Below are positions 33,998 to 41,772 of a stretch of 64,000 bases of DNA, in pieces. Within the stretch, counting starts at the first letter, position 1; every line of letters starts with the position of its first letter. The position numbers and the translations under genes are program-made. The notes beneath the pieces are model-generated. The model was given only the letters and a program-made list of their open reading frames with translations. It was not told the DNA's origin and ran no database searches. The DNA comes from Candidatus Competibacteraceae bacterium (lineage in GTDB: Bacteria > Pseudomonadota > Gammaproteobacteria > Competibacterales > Competibacteraceae). The stretch spans positions 62,001 to 126,000 of the forward strand of contig JADJQQ010000030.1 in NCBI GenBank assembly GCA_016712625.1, read 5' to 3'.

Positions 33998-34864
33998 ATG
34001 CAACAGCGCGAACTCGACAGCACCGGCTTGCACTTCAAAGCCATCGGCCTGGGCGCCATGCCGCTTTCCATCAGTGGCCGGCCCGATGAAAAGCAAGCAT
34101 TTTCCGTTATCGAGGCCTTTGTTGATGGGGGGGGCAATTTCATCGACACCGCCAACGTCTATTGTGTCGATGATGAGGATATCGGCCATAACGAACGGCT
34201 GATTCGAGGCGCGCTGAACCAACTCGGCCTCACCGACCAGGTATTCGTCGCCACCAAGGGTGGACTGCGCCGTCCGGGCGGGGCCTGGATCACCGACGGC
34301 GATCCCGACTGGCTGCGGCTGTCTTGCGAACGCAGCCTACAGGCGCTGCGCACCGATTGCATCGGCCTCTACCAGTTGCACGCCATCGACCCCAAAGTCG
34401 ATTTTAGCCGTTCGCTGGAAGCCCTGATCAAGTTGCAGGAGGCGGGTAAAATCCGCCATATCGGCCTTTCCAACGTCAGCGCGGCGCAACTGGAAAGCGC
34501 GTTGAGCCTGACTTTGATCGCGTCGGTGCAAAATCGCTGCAACATTTTCGACAAGCGCGACTTTCACAACGGGTTGATCGACTTTTGTCAGGCGCGGCAG
34601 ATCACCTATATTCCCTACAGCCCGGTCGGCGGCCACAGCGGTCATACCCGGCTTGCCCGCGAACCGCTGCTACTGCAACTGGCCGGCAAGTACGAAGCCA
34701 CCCCGCACCGGATCGCGCTGGCTTGGTTGCTGCACAAAGGCCAACATATTTTACCGATCCCTGGCGCGAGTCAGGTCGCCAGCATCCGCGACAGCTTACA
34801 GGCGACTCATTTAAGCCTGAGCGCCGAGGATATCGCCGCGCTCGACCGACTGCCCGATCAATGA
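33998..34864 (+). CDS. Aldo/keto reductase
   Basis: 288 residues with GGAGG 8 bases before the ATG. The AKR tetrad is visible: Asp in FIDTANVY, Tyr in the same motif, Lys in VATKGGLRR and His in LYQLHAID. The C-terminal NADPH site ILPIPGASQVASI is also present. It reduces carbonyl compounds with NADPH; the substrate is unknown. It lies 137 bases after dapE and 79 before otsB. Confidence 0.92.
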   Translation: MQQRELDSTGLHFKAIGLGAMPLSISGRPDEKQAFSVIEAFVDGGGNFIDTANVYCVDDEDIGHNERLIRGALNQLGLTDQVFVATKGGLRRPGGAWITDGDPDWLRLSCERSLQALRTDCIGLYQLHAIDPKVDFSRSLEALIKLQEAGKIRHIGLSNVSAAQLESALSLTLIASVQNRCNIFDKRDFHNGLIDFCQARQITYIPYSPVGGHSGHTRLAREPLLLQLAGKYEATPHRIALAWLLHKGQHILPIPGASQVASIRDSLQATHLSLSAEDIAALDRLPDQ

Positions 34865-34943
34865 CAGCCCGCCGCGCCGCCAGCGCCCGGAATCGCCGGA
34901 ACTTCCGCGTGATGTCTATCCTTCAGCTCCAGGAAACGGTCGG

Positions 34944-35750
34944 ATGTCTTCTGTAAGCCACAGGCTGGTGGAACAACTGGCCACCGCTTATCTGCGAGGG
35001 GAACGGCTGGTCTTGGTGTTCGACTACGATGGGACGCTGGCGCCGTTTGCGGCGCGGCCCAACCTGGCGCATCTCAGTCCAGAATTGCGCGCTTTGCTGG
35101 CCGGTCTAGCGGCCATGCCACGCCTCGCGGTGGGCGTTGTCAGCGGCCGCGGCTTGGATGATCTGATGGCGATGGTCGGTGTCCCTGGGCTTTATTTCGG
35201 CGGCACGTTCGGCCTGGAGCTGGATTTGCGCGGCGAACGAATTGTCCCCGCCGAGCTATCACAACCTCGCCAGTTGATGCGCGATCTATTGGCCGCGATG
35301 GAGGCTCGGCTGCCGCTGTATCCCGGCGCGTGGGTGGAAAAGAAGCAATTGGGCTTGACCATCCATTATCGGCAACTGCGATCTGATCGGATCGAAGCGC
35401 TGCGGGCTGAACTCTTCGCTTTGCTGGAACCCCATGCGGCTGTCGCGCGGATTTATGAAGCGCCATTGGCCCTTGAAGTATTACCCGCCATAGGCGTTGA
35501 CAAAGGAACGGCTTTACAGGCCATCGTCGCCCATCATCACTCGGATCGGCCCGCGTTAGTCCTCTATGCGGGCGATGCGGCCAACGATGCGGCCGCTTTG
35601 ACGGTGGCGTCCAAACTCGGCGGCATCGCTGTCGGCATTGGCCCGGAGCCGCCGCCAGAAGCAGTTTATCATTTGTCCGATTACAGGGTCTTAACCGCAT
35701 TCTTGACGGAGCTGGCGAGTGTTCTGACCAGCATCCGCCGCATCGCCTGA
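34944..35750 (+). CDS. otsB: Trehalose-6-phosphate phosphatase
   Basis: 268 residues of the HAD superfamily. Motif I is LVFDYDGTLAPFA (nucleophile and acid/base Asp), motif II VGVVSGRGLDD, then the cap domain with GTFGLELDL, and motif IV YAGDAANDAAAL (variant of GDDxxD). Residues VEKKQLGLTIHYR match the cap substrate-binding segment of OtsB. It dephosphorylates trehalose-6-phosphate. otsA is not adjacent, so the partner synthase must lie elsewhere. Trehalose is also the usual feedstock for the GlgE route, and the glgE operon is 3 kb away. Confidence 0.88.
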   Translation: MSSVSHRLVEQLATAYLRGERLVLVFDYDGTLAPFAARPNLAHLSPELRALLAGLAAMPRLAVGVVSGRGLDDLMAMVGVPGLYFGGTFGLELDLRGERIVPAELSQPRQLMRDLLAAMEARLPLYPGAWVEKKQLGLTIHYRQLRSDRIEALRAELFALLEPHAAVARIYEAPLALEVLPAIGVDKGTALQAIVAHHHSDRPALVLYAGDAANDAAALTVASKLGGIAVGIGPEPPPEAVYHLSDYRVLTAFLTELASVLTSIRRIA

Positions 35751-35763
35751 ATCGCTCCTGCTC

Positions 35764-36528
35764 ATGGCACTCCCACTCGATCCCATCACGGTCCTGTTGC
35801 TCGGAGGAGCCGCATTGCTGGCGGGCTTCATCGACGCCATCGCCGGCGGCGGCGGGATGCTGGTGATGCCCGCTTTACTGAGTACTGGAATGCCCCCGCA
35901 TTTGGTGATTGGCACCAATAAGCTGGTCAGCACCTTTGGTACACTCAGCGCCTCCATCACCTTTATCCGCAAGGGCTTATTCCAGCCAAGGTTGTGGTGG
36001 GCAATGAGCTTTGGCACTTTTGTTGGCGCGCTGACCGGCGCGATGCTGGTCTATTTGCTGAGTGCGGGGATATTAAAAAAGCTGCTGCCGCTAGCGATTC
36101 TAGGCGCGGCGGCCTATCTGGCGTGGCCACGCTCGGCCCTTAAAACAGCGCATTCCGAACCAGCGCCGCCGATCCGGCGCGGCGTGAAATTGTTGGCCGG
36201 TGGTTTGATCGGCTTTTACGATGGCTTTATCGGCCCCGGTACTGGCGCGTTCTGGATGACGGCCGCCATGAAGCTGTTCCGGCTGGATTTAGTGAGAGCG
36301 GCGGGCGTGGCGCGGTTTATGAACTTCATCAGCAACTTCACCGCGCTGCTGACTTTTAGCCTCTTCGGCAATATCGATTATGGTATCGGGCTGGCGATGG
36401 GTATGGCGCTGATGGTTGGTTCTTTCATCGGCGCTCATAGCGCCATCCGTTACGGAGCGCCATTTATCCGTCCGGTCTTTCTCAGCGTGGTGTTGCTGAT
36501 GGCTGGGCGACTGCTGTTCATGGGATAA
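35764..36528 (+). CDS. TSUP-family permease (TauE/SafE type)
   Basis: 254 residues, about eight membrane spans. Both internal repeats carry the family pattern: GFIDAIAGGGGMLVMPALL near the start and GFYDGFIGPGTGAFWMTAAM in the second half, with MPPHLVIGTNKLVSTFGTL following the first. TSUP proteins export or import sulfite, sulfoacetate or related small organic anions; the substrate here is unknown. It starts 13 bases after otsB, likely the same transcript. Confidence 0.9.
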   Translation: MALPLDPITVLLLGGAALLAGFIDAIAGGGGMLVMPALLSTGMPPHLVIGTNKLVSTFGTLSASITFIRKGLFQPRLWWAMSFGTFVGALTGAMLVYLLSAGILKKLLPLAILGAAAYLAWPRSALKTAHSEPAPPIRRGVKLLAGGLIGFYDGFIGPGTGAFWMTAAMKLFRLDLVRAAGVARFMNFISNFTALLTFSLFGNIDYGIGLAMGMALMVGSFIGAHSAIRYGAPFIRPVFLSVVLLMAGRLLFMG

Positions 36529-36536
36529 ACCAATCG

Positions 36537-36892
36537 ATGATCGAGGTAGAAGCATGGGCCACATTATTTCGGCCCGTTGACCCAGCACAGTTTGCGCTGC
36601 GACGTCGGGCAGTTTTCAGCCGATGGGCGCCTCGCTTGACCGGCCAACCCATTTTCTACCCCGTCACCAAAGCGGTACGCCGCGGAAATTTCGGAAAACT
36701 GGAATGTCAGGGCGAGCGGTTACGGCGCACTGACTCGTTTCAAGGTAAAAAGCAGTTTTATGCCGCAATACCTCGATTCATCAAGCTGGGGATGCTCATC
36801 ATACAAAATAGCGGATTCCAGCGAAAAACTTAGCGGAGCTGAACGCCAATCTGGTTGGCCTTATTGAGGTCATCCGTGAATTCCATGCTTAA
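36537..36892 (+). pseudogene. Decayed 'ADP-ribosylation/crystallin J1'-annotated family gene
   Basis: Pieces of one small protein family are spread over several frames. Frame 1 reads ATLFRPVDPAQFAL and, after a shift, FSRWAPRLTGQPIFYPVT. A second frame gives YAAEISENWNVRASGYGALT then RFKVKSSFMPQY. A third gives a stretch with an in-frame TAG, then RIPAKNLAELNANLVGLIEV and IREFHA before TAA at 36892. The pieces are collinear with the ~120-residue family that I recall under this name. With at least two frameshifts and a stop, it is genuinely dead. Confidence 0.7.
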
Positions 36893-36904
36893 TCGAGATT
36901 GCTA

Positions 36905-37306
36905 TCACCTACTGCGTTTTGGCGGGATATAAATTTCGTTCTCACCCTTTTTTCTTTTCTTCCGCTTTTTTTCTGGCCAGTCACAGCTACCGCAATTGCA
37001 AGCATCAGGCACCCAATCGCCTGGCGAATCGCAAGGTAGATCGCAACCGATATCACAGTCGCCGCGTTGGCGGGGAAATGGGCGATGGTGCGTGAGTTCA
37101 TTTCGGCGCCACGCCACGCCACAGAGATGGAGGCGTTTACGCAGAATCGCAAAACCCGCCAACCCACCGTATCTCCGAACGGCTCGATAACCCAGGGTAG
37201 AGCAACTGGCACGAGCGGTATGGACATGATAAGCACAGCAAAAACCCTTATGCCGGGAAACGTGGCGTTGGTAAACGTGAATGGCTAAAAGCAGGAGGAA
37301 GCGCAT
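36905..37306 (-). CDS. YidD-like membrane-protein insertion efficiency factor with long Cys-rich tail
   Basis: Taken from ATG 37306 (133 residues); a TTG at 37324 is upstream. The N-terminal MRFLLLLAIHVYQRHVSRHK, the cysteines in GFCCAYHVHTARASCS and the following ALRRYGG-like helix (GYRAVRRYGGLAGFAILRKR) match YidD, a small amphipathic protein that aids YidC/Sec insertion. The tail is longer than in classic YidD (~70-85 residues), with a cysteine cluster (CDIGCDLPC, ACNCGSC) and then a very basic end (KKRKKRKKG). The real copy next to rpmH-rnpA would be elsewhere, so this is an accessory, divergent member. Confidence 0.6.
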   Translation of the reverse strand: MRFLLLLAIHVYQRHVSRHKGFCCAYHVHTARASCSTLGYRAVRRYGGLAGFAILRKRLHLCGVAWRRNELTHHRPFPRQRGDCDIGCDLPCDSPGDWVPDACNCGSCDWPEKKRKKRKKGENEIYIPPKRSR

Positions 37307-37360
37307 AACGGCATGAGTGGCCAAATAAAATTGGCTTTAGCCTAAATCAGTGTCAAAAGC

Positions 37361-37672
37361 TTAACCCATCTTCAAACCAACGAAAAATCCAGCGGCCCCA
37401 CCTACCCCGACCCCGCCAAGACCCGACAAGCTATTAACTAAAAACGAGCCTAATCGATTAACGGCGCTGGTTCCTTTTTCAACAGCATGAGTTAGATCCG
37501 CGCCACTGATACTGATTACGCCATAATAACCGGCAACAAAAAGAGCGACTATTGACAGTCCGAGTAGGAATAAGCCAATTTTTAACGTCTTTTTCATAAA
37601 ATAACCGACCGCCATGCCCATTAGAAACGGAGCGCCGATAGTTATCAGAAGAAATGAACCACTTTCATTCAT
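37361..37672 (-). CDS. FUN14-domain small membrane protein
   Basis: 103 residues with three hydrophobic segments: ITIGAPFLMGMAVGYFM, IGLFLLGLSIVALFVAGYYG and GVGGAAGFFVGLKMG at the C-terminus. The first Gly-rich span and the terminal GFFxGxKxG match the FUN14 family (mitochondrial FUNDC1 relatives). The bacterial function is unknown. It lies 54 bases from the YidD-like gene in the same orientation. Confidence 0.75.
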   Translation of the reverse strand: MNESGSFLLITIGAPFLMGMAVGYFMKKTLKIGLFLLGLSIVALFVAGYYGVISISGADLTHAVEKGTSAVNRLGSFLVNSLSGLGGVGVGGAAGFFVGLKMG

Positions 37673-37975
37673 AGAATTGTCCCGAGGCGATAAGCTGGTT
37701 CCCGCAGAGATATTTTAAAATTTCAGTGGATAAAGCCATCAAAGGCGCATCCTTTCCTTATTTCAAACCACCCTTTCCAAAGCACATGGTAAGTTTTTGT
37801 TGGTCTGATAACCGATATTCTCCATAGCTCCACGCCTTGCCATGCGGTCACGACCTCCTGGAAGATCACATCTTACGGTAAAATTAAAGCAGTCGAAAAA
37901 TCTTCGACCGCTTGACGAACAGCGTTGGTGAGCTTGACCGAGCGACGGCAGTACTCTGCCTGCCCCTGGCCGCCT
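37673..37975. other. 303-base intergenic stretch without a recognised gene
   Basis: I see only short open stretches and one small inverted repeat (GTCGAA/TTCGAC, 37892-37908) without a T-run. On the minus strand a fragment ending in EDFSTALILP precedes a stop and might be a relic, but I cannot assign it. Confidence 0.4.
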
Positions 37976-38542
37976 TTAAGGTCGCGGTTTCAGGCGCAGT
38001 TTGAATTTTATTTGGACCTCGTTGGCCACCGTATCGGTATCGGCCCATTGACCGTCCCCGACGTTGAAATCCAGCCGCTTGATCTCAAACTGCCCTTCCG
38101 CCAATAAATCCGAGCCTTCGGTTTTCAGGCTCAATGGCGCACTGATATCCCGACTGACCCCTTTCAGCGTCAATATCCCATCCACCTGATAAGCGCCGCC
38201 ATCGAGTTTTCGAAACTGCTTGGATTCAAAGGTCGCTTCCGGGAAACCGGCCGTATCGAACCACCGCTTTCGCTTCACCTCAGTCGTAAAATCCGACGCC
38301 GGCAAAGCGACGCTGTTCATATCGATCACCACCCGAATCCGGCTTTTGTCGATGGCGGCCGGATCAAGCGCGGCATCCGCTGTAAATTTCTGGAACCTAC
38401 CTTGAGCCGACGCTCCCATCTGCTTGCCGACAAACGTAATTTCACTTTGCTCCGGCGCCAACGCCTGTCCGGCCTGAACGCCCAGCGCGGCCAGCCCAAA
38501 CCCCAGCACGGCCGCACTCTGCCACAACCAACGCTTTAGCAT
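37976..38542 (-). CDS. YceI-family periplasmic lipid-binding-type protein (copy 1)
   Basis: ATG 38542 is chosen (GGAAGG ten bases upstream). A GTG at 38551 overlaps the cytochrome b561 stop and is also possible. A signal peptide spans residues 1-25 (core AAVLGFGLAALG, ending VQAGQA). The YceI lipocalin-like barrel follows: SEITFVGKQMGASAQGRFQ, then DFTTEVKRKRWFDTAGFPEA and the LTLKGVSRDIS strand. YceI relatives bind isoprenoid or fatty chains, including polyprenyl-quinone-like ligands. It forms an operon with the cytochrome b561 gene just upstream. Confidence 0.9.
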   Translation of the reverse strand: MLKRWLWQSAAVLGFGLAALGVQAGQALAPEQSEITFVGKQMGASAQGRFQKFTADAALDPAAIDKSRIRVVIDMNSVALPASDFTTEVKRKRWFDTAGFPEATFESKQFRKLDGGAYQVDGILTLKGVSRDISAPLSLKTEGSDLLAEGQFEIKRLDFNVGDGQWADTDTVANEVQIKFKLRLKPRP

Positions 38543-38547
38543 CTTCG

Positions 38548-39105
38548 TCACCCCTTCCGCTCAAGCCAAGGAACCATCCGCGCCAATACATCGTCGCGTT
38601 CGATGAAATGATGTTTCAGCGCCGCGCCGACATGCGCGCCAAACACTGCCAGCAGGGTATAGTTCAGCCCGATATGTACCGTGTGCAACCAGTCTCCCAG
38701 TTCTTCGTTTGCACCGATCAAATCCGGGAGCGGCAAAATCCCTAGGTACACCACCGAAAATCCTCTGGCGGAACTAAATAACCAACCACTGAGTGGTATG
38801 GCGAACATCAGCCCATACAGCAGAAAATGAACCCCTTCCGCCGCTTTTTGCTGCCAGAGCGGCACCGAGGCCGGCAGCGCGGGCGCGGGATGACCGAGCC
38901 GCCAGAGCAAGCGTACCGCCGTCAGTCCGAGCACGGTGATGCCCAACCACTTGTGCCAGGAAATCCAGCGCAGCTTCCGCGGGCTGTTTTCCATATCCGC
39001 CATCGTCCAGCCCAGGGCAAACGCCACGATGATCAATACCGCTATTAGCCAGTGCAGTCCGATTGCCGTGCGGGTATAACGCGTCGTCACCACATTCAGC
39101 CTCAT
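38548..39105 (-). CDS. Cytochrome b561 (CybB type)
   Basis: 185 residues from ATG 39105; a GTG at 39141 would add 12. Four membrane spans carry haem-ligand histidines in IGLHWLIAVLIIV, ISWHKWLGITVLGL, AEGVHFLLYGLMF and HTVHIGLNYTLLAVFGAHVG. It is a quinol-linked di-haem protein of the inner membrane. YceI proteins are its frequent neighbours, and here it lies between two of them. Confidence 0.92.
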   Translation of the reverse strand: MRLNVVTTRYTRTAIGLHWLIAVLIIVAFALGWTMADMENSPRKLRWISWHKWLGITVLGLTAVRLLWRLGHPAPALPASVPLWQQKAAEGVHFLLYGLMFAIPLSGWLFSSARGFSVVYLGILPLPDLIGANEELGDWLHTVHIGLNYTLLAVFGAHVGAALKHHFIERDDVLARMVPWLERKG

Positions 39106-39179
39106 TTCGTTTGAATTCCAACACGATGGCCTGGATTTCACCTTACCGCTTCATCCAGGCCACTGCCATGATTAGCTTG

Positions 39180-39765
39180 CTATTCTCGCGCCGCCTCAAC
39201 GGCAATAGAGAGCTTCACTTCCTCTCCGACAGCACCCTGATAGGCCGAAATCCCGAAATCGCCACGGTTGATTGTCGCGGTGGCGTCCGCGCCGCAATAA
39301 TGCTTCTTAGCCACCGGATGTTCGCCGCACTTGAAGCGGGAGAAGGTTAGCGTGACTGGTTTAGTGACGCCGCGCAAGGTCAGCTGGCCCTTGGCCTTGG
39401 TCGGCAGATCGCCGTCAAATTCGATCTGATCGGCCTTATAGGTGATGGTCGGATACTTGGCGACATCGAAAAAATCCTCACCACGCAAATGATTGTCACG
39501 CTTGGCAAAGGCGGTATCCAGACTGTTGGCGTCGATCACCACTTCGACCGAACCTTTTTTCGCCGCAAAATCCAAGGTGGCGGCGCCCGTGGTCTTGTGG
39601 AACAGGCCACGGGTGGTAGATCCAGCCCAGATGGGTAAGTTCAAAATACGGATAAGTATGAGAATTATCGATAACGTATTTTTCAGGAGCGGCCTGGGCG
39701 ACCGTGATGCAACCGATTCCCAAGGTCATTGCAAACAAAGTACTGCTAACAAGCTGTTTCATCAT
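39180..39765 (-). pseudogene. YceI-family protein (copy 2), single-base frameshift
   Basis: The first part (MMKQLVSSTLFAMTLGIGCI signal peptide, then KYVIDNSHTYPYFELTHLGW) and the second part (STTRGLFHKTTGAATLDFAA to IAVEAARE) are both intact but in different frames. Removing one base, the T at 39621 on the plus strand, joins them into a normal ~193-residue YceI. All the rest of the family pattern is preserved (LTLRGVTKPVTLTFSRFKCG, GDFGISAY). An assembly or sequencing indel is as likely as a real mutation. Confidence 0.8.
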
Positions 39766-39810
39766 GATGTCCTCAAGGCAATAAGATTAAAATTATTGAA
39801 ATCCAGGCGG

Positions 39811-40396
39811 TCAACCGGCGCCCGCTTTCCAACGCCGCGCGGCTTGCGCTATCCGTTGCCCGAAAGCCTTGGCCGTTTCTAAATCCCCCGGCAACGGCCC
39901 TTCATCGGGCGTGGAATCGGAAGGCGATTGCGCCATCAAGCCGGCAAACGATCCGAGGTAATTGATATCGTTGCGCTGTGCCGCCTTGGCGTTGGAGGGC
40001 AACATCCCGATGCCGGCCCAGATCATGGAATGCTGCATGGCCAACGTGAACAGATCATGCAAAGTGGAGAGCTTATCGCCGTTCATGGACGCGGAATTGG
40101 TGAAACCCGCCGCCAGTTTGTCCTTCCAAAGCTGGCTGAACCACGGCTTGCTGGACGTATCGGCAAACTTCTTGAACTGCCAAGACACGGAACCCATGTA
40201 AGTGGGGGCGCCGAAAATGATGGCGTCCGCCGCCGCTAGCCGATCCCAAGCGGCGTCTGGCACATTGCCCTCGGCCGTCGATCGCCAACAGCTCGGCTTG
40301 CGCACCCGCGGCACCGTGCACACCCGCATAAACAGCTTCGGCCTGTTTCTTGGTGTGCCCATAACCACTGTGGTAAGCGACGATGATGGCCGTCAT
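39811..40396 (-). pseudogene. WrbA-like flavodoxin-fold NAD(P)H:quinone reductase, single-base frameshift
   Basis: The ATG at 40396 with AAGGAGAGG upstream begins MTAIIVAYHSGYGHTKKQAE, the FMN-phosphate loop of the flavodoxin fold. The rest (AADAIIFGAPTYMGSVSWQF, then KLAAGFTNSASMNGDKLSTL) is in another frame. Deleting one C of the pair at 40275-40276 joins them as ...LLAIDAEGNVPDAAW. The product would be ~194 residues. It is divergent from the LysR gene 151 bases away, which probably regulates it. Confidence 0.8.
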
Positions 40397-40547
40397 CTGG
40401 ACCTCTCCTTGAAAAATTAATTGACTGTTCGGCCGCAACAGCTTTCTGAAAAAGGCTTGCAGCCGCCGATTGTTATTTTTAGGATAGCTTCTGCTTTAAA
40501 ACACATGAAGTGAGAATTTTGCGTTTTTATATTTGTAAAAAAGCACA

Positions 40548-41462
40548 ATGATCGAATGGGACGATTATCGTTACTTTTTGGCGGTGGAACAGGCTGGCTC
40601 GGTATTGGCGGCGGCTCGGCGCTTGGGTGTGAATCACACCACCGTGCTACGGCGAATCGCTAGCCTGGAAAAGCGGCTGGGCGTCCGGCTGTTCGAGCGC
40701 TTGCGCACCGGTTACACCCCGACCGCCACTGGCGAAGAGTTACGCGAAGTCATAGCGCGCCTGCAACAAACCCTGCTTGCCGCCGAACACCGGTTGTCGG
40801 GTAAAGATTTGCAACTGTCGGGCGTGGTGCGGATCGCCACCACCGACACCCTGTCCACCGGCTTGTTATTGCCTCATCTCGCGGCGTTTTGGCAACGACA
40901 TCCGCGCATCCAACTACAAATCATCGGCTCCAATCAATTGGTCAACCTGACCCGGCGAGACGCCGATGTCGCGATCCGCGCCACCAATCAGCCGCCCGAC
41001 AACCTGTTGGGCCGCAAAATCGGCGTGGCGCGGTCGGCCATCTACGCCGCGCCTCGTTATCTGGAAGCCCGAGGCTATGATTTGACCTCCAACCGACATC
41101 ATTGGATCGGCCTGGATGAAACGCTGGCCCACCTCCCTGAATATCGCTGGCTGGAGCGGCGCGTTGCGCCAGAACGCATTGCGTTACGACTCAGCAATCT
41201 GTTGCACAAGATCGAGGTGGTCAAGGCAGGTCACGGCATCGCGCCGCTGTTGTGCTTTCTGGCTGAGCGAGCGCCTGGCCTGATCCGCCTGACCGAGCCA
41301 GAACCGCTGTTCGATACGGATATTTGGTTGCTCGGTCATCCAGACTTGCGCCAGGTCGCCCGCGTTCGAGCGGTCATGGCCTTCATCACGGAATGCGCGG
41401 CGGCTGACAAGCTGCTGCAAGGTGGGCTTTCAAAGCGCCTCATGGCCAACAACCCCGAGTGA
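40548..41462 (+). CDS. LysR-family transcriptional regulator
   Basis: 304 residues. The N-terminal winged helix-turn-helix (DYRYFLAVEQAGSVLAAARR, then LGVNHTTVLRRIASLEKRLG) has the 'VNHTTVLRRI' variant seen in the AaeR/DsdC-like branch. The effector domain starts at ~90 (LSGVVRIATTDTLSTGLLLP). It is divergently transcribed from the WrbA-like flavoprotein with 151 bases between, the classic arrangement for a LysR regulator controlling its neighbour. The inducer is unknown. Confidence 0.93.
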   Translation: MIEWDDYRYFLAVEQAGSVLAAARRLGVNHTTVLRRIASLEKRLGVRLFERLRTGYTPTATGEELREVIARLQQTLLAAEHRLSGKDLQLSGVVRIATTDTLSTGLLLPHLAAFWQRHPRIQLQIIGSNQLVNLTRRDADVAIRATNQPPDNLLGRKIGVARSAIYAAPRYLEARGYDLTSNRHHWIGLDETLAHLPEYRWLERRVAPERIALRLSNLLHKIEVVKAGHGIAPLLCFLAERAPGLIRLTEPEPLFDTDIWLLGHPDLRQVARVRAVMAFITECAAADKLLQGGLSKRLMANNPE

Positions 41463-41772
41463 AGGGGCTAAACCGTTCACGCGGTGGACTCCTTGGCCAA
41501 GCAGCTCATGTCCAACAACGCCCTCTTCCATTTAGAAAAGTAGTCAGTTATGAAAGCGTTCCCCCCGATGGAATCGCCGGTTTATAAAAATCATCTTTTT
41601 AATCCAAGCTATACTTTCTTCTTCAACTTGTTTGGTCTGGGAACAGCCAAACGCTGGCATTACCATCATTTGATGCTGCCAATCATTCTATGGAATGCTA
41701 CATTAGAGCCTAAAATCCCATGCAAATGGCTATTGAAAACCTTAACAAGCGTAACGTCGAGGAGCAGAGGTA
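41463..41772 (+). other. Leader region of the frd operon
   Basis: 310 bases, AT-rich in the second half, with GAGGAG/AGAGG ribosome sites just before frdA. A TTGAT (41670-41674) and ATCA (41682-41685) are 7 bases apart rather than the 4 of an FNR box, so I do not call one. A short ORF at 41550 has no coding support. Confidence 0.4.

Noticed and set aside
41670..41685. FNR box before frdA
   Set aside because: TTGAT and ATCA are 7 bases apart instead of 4 and the second half is incomplete.
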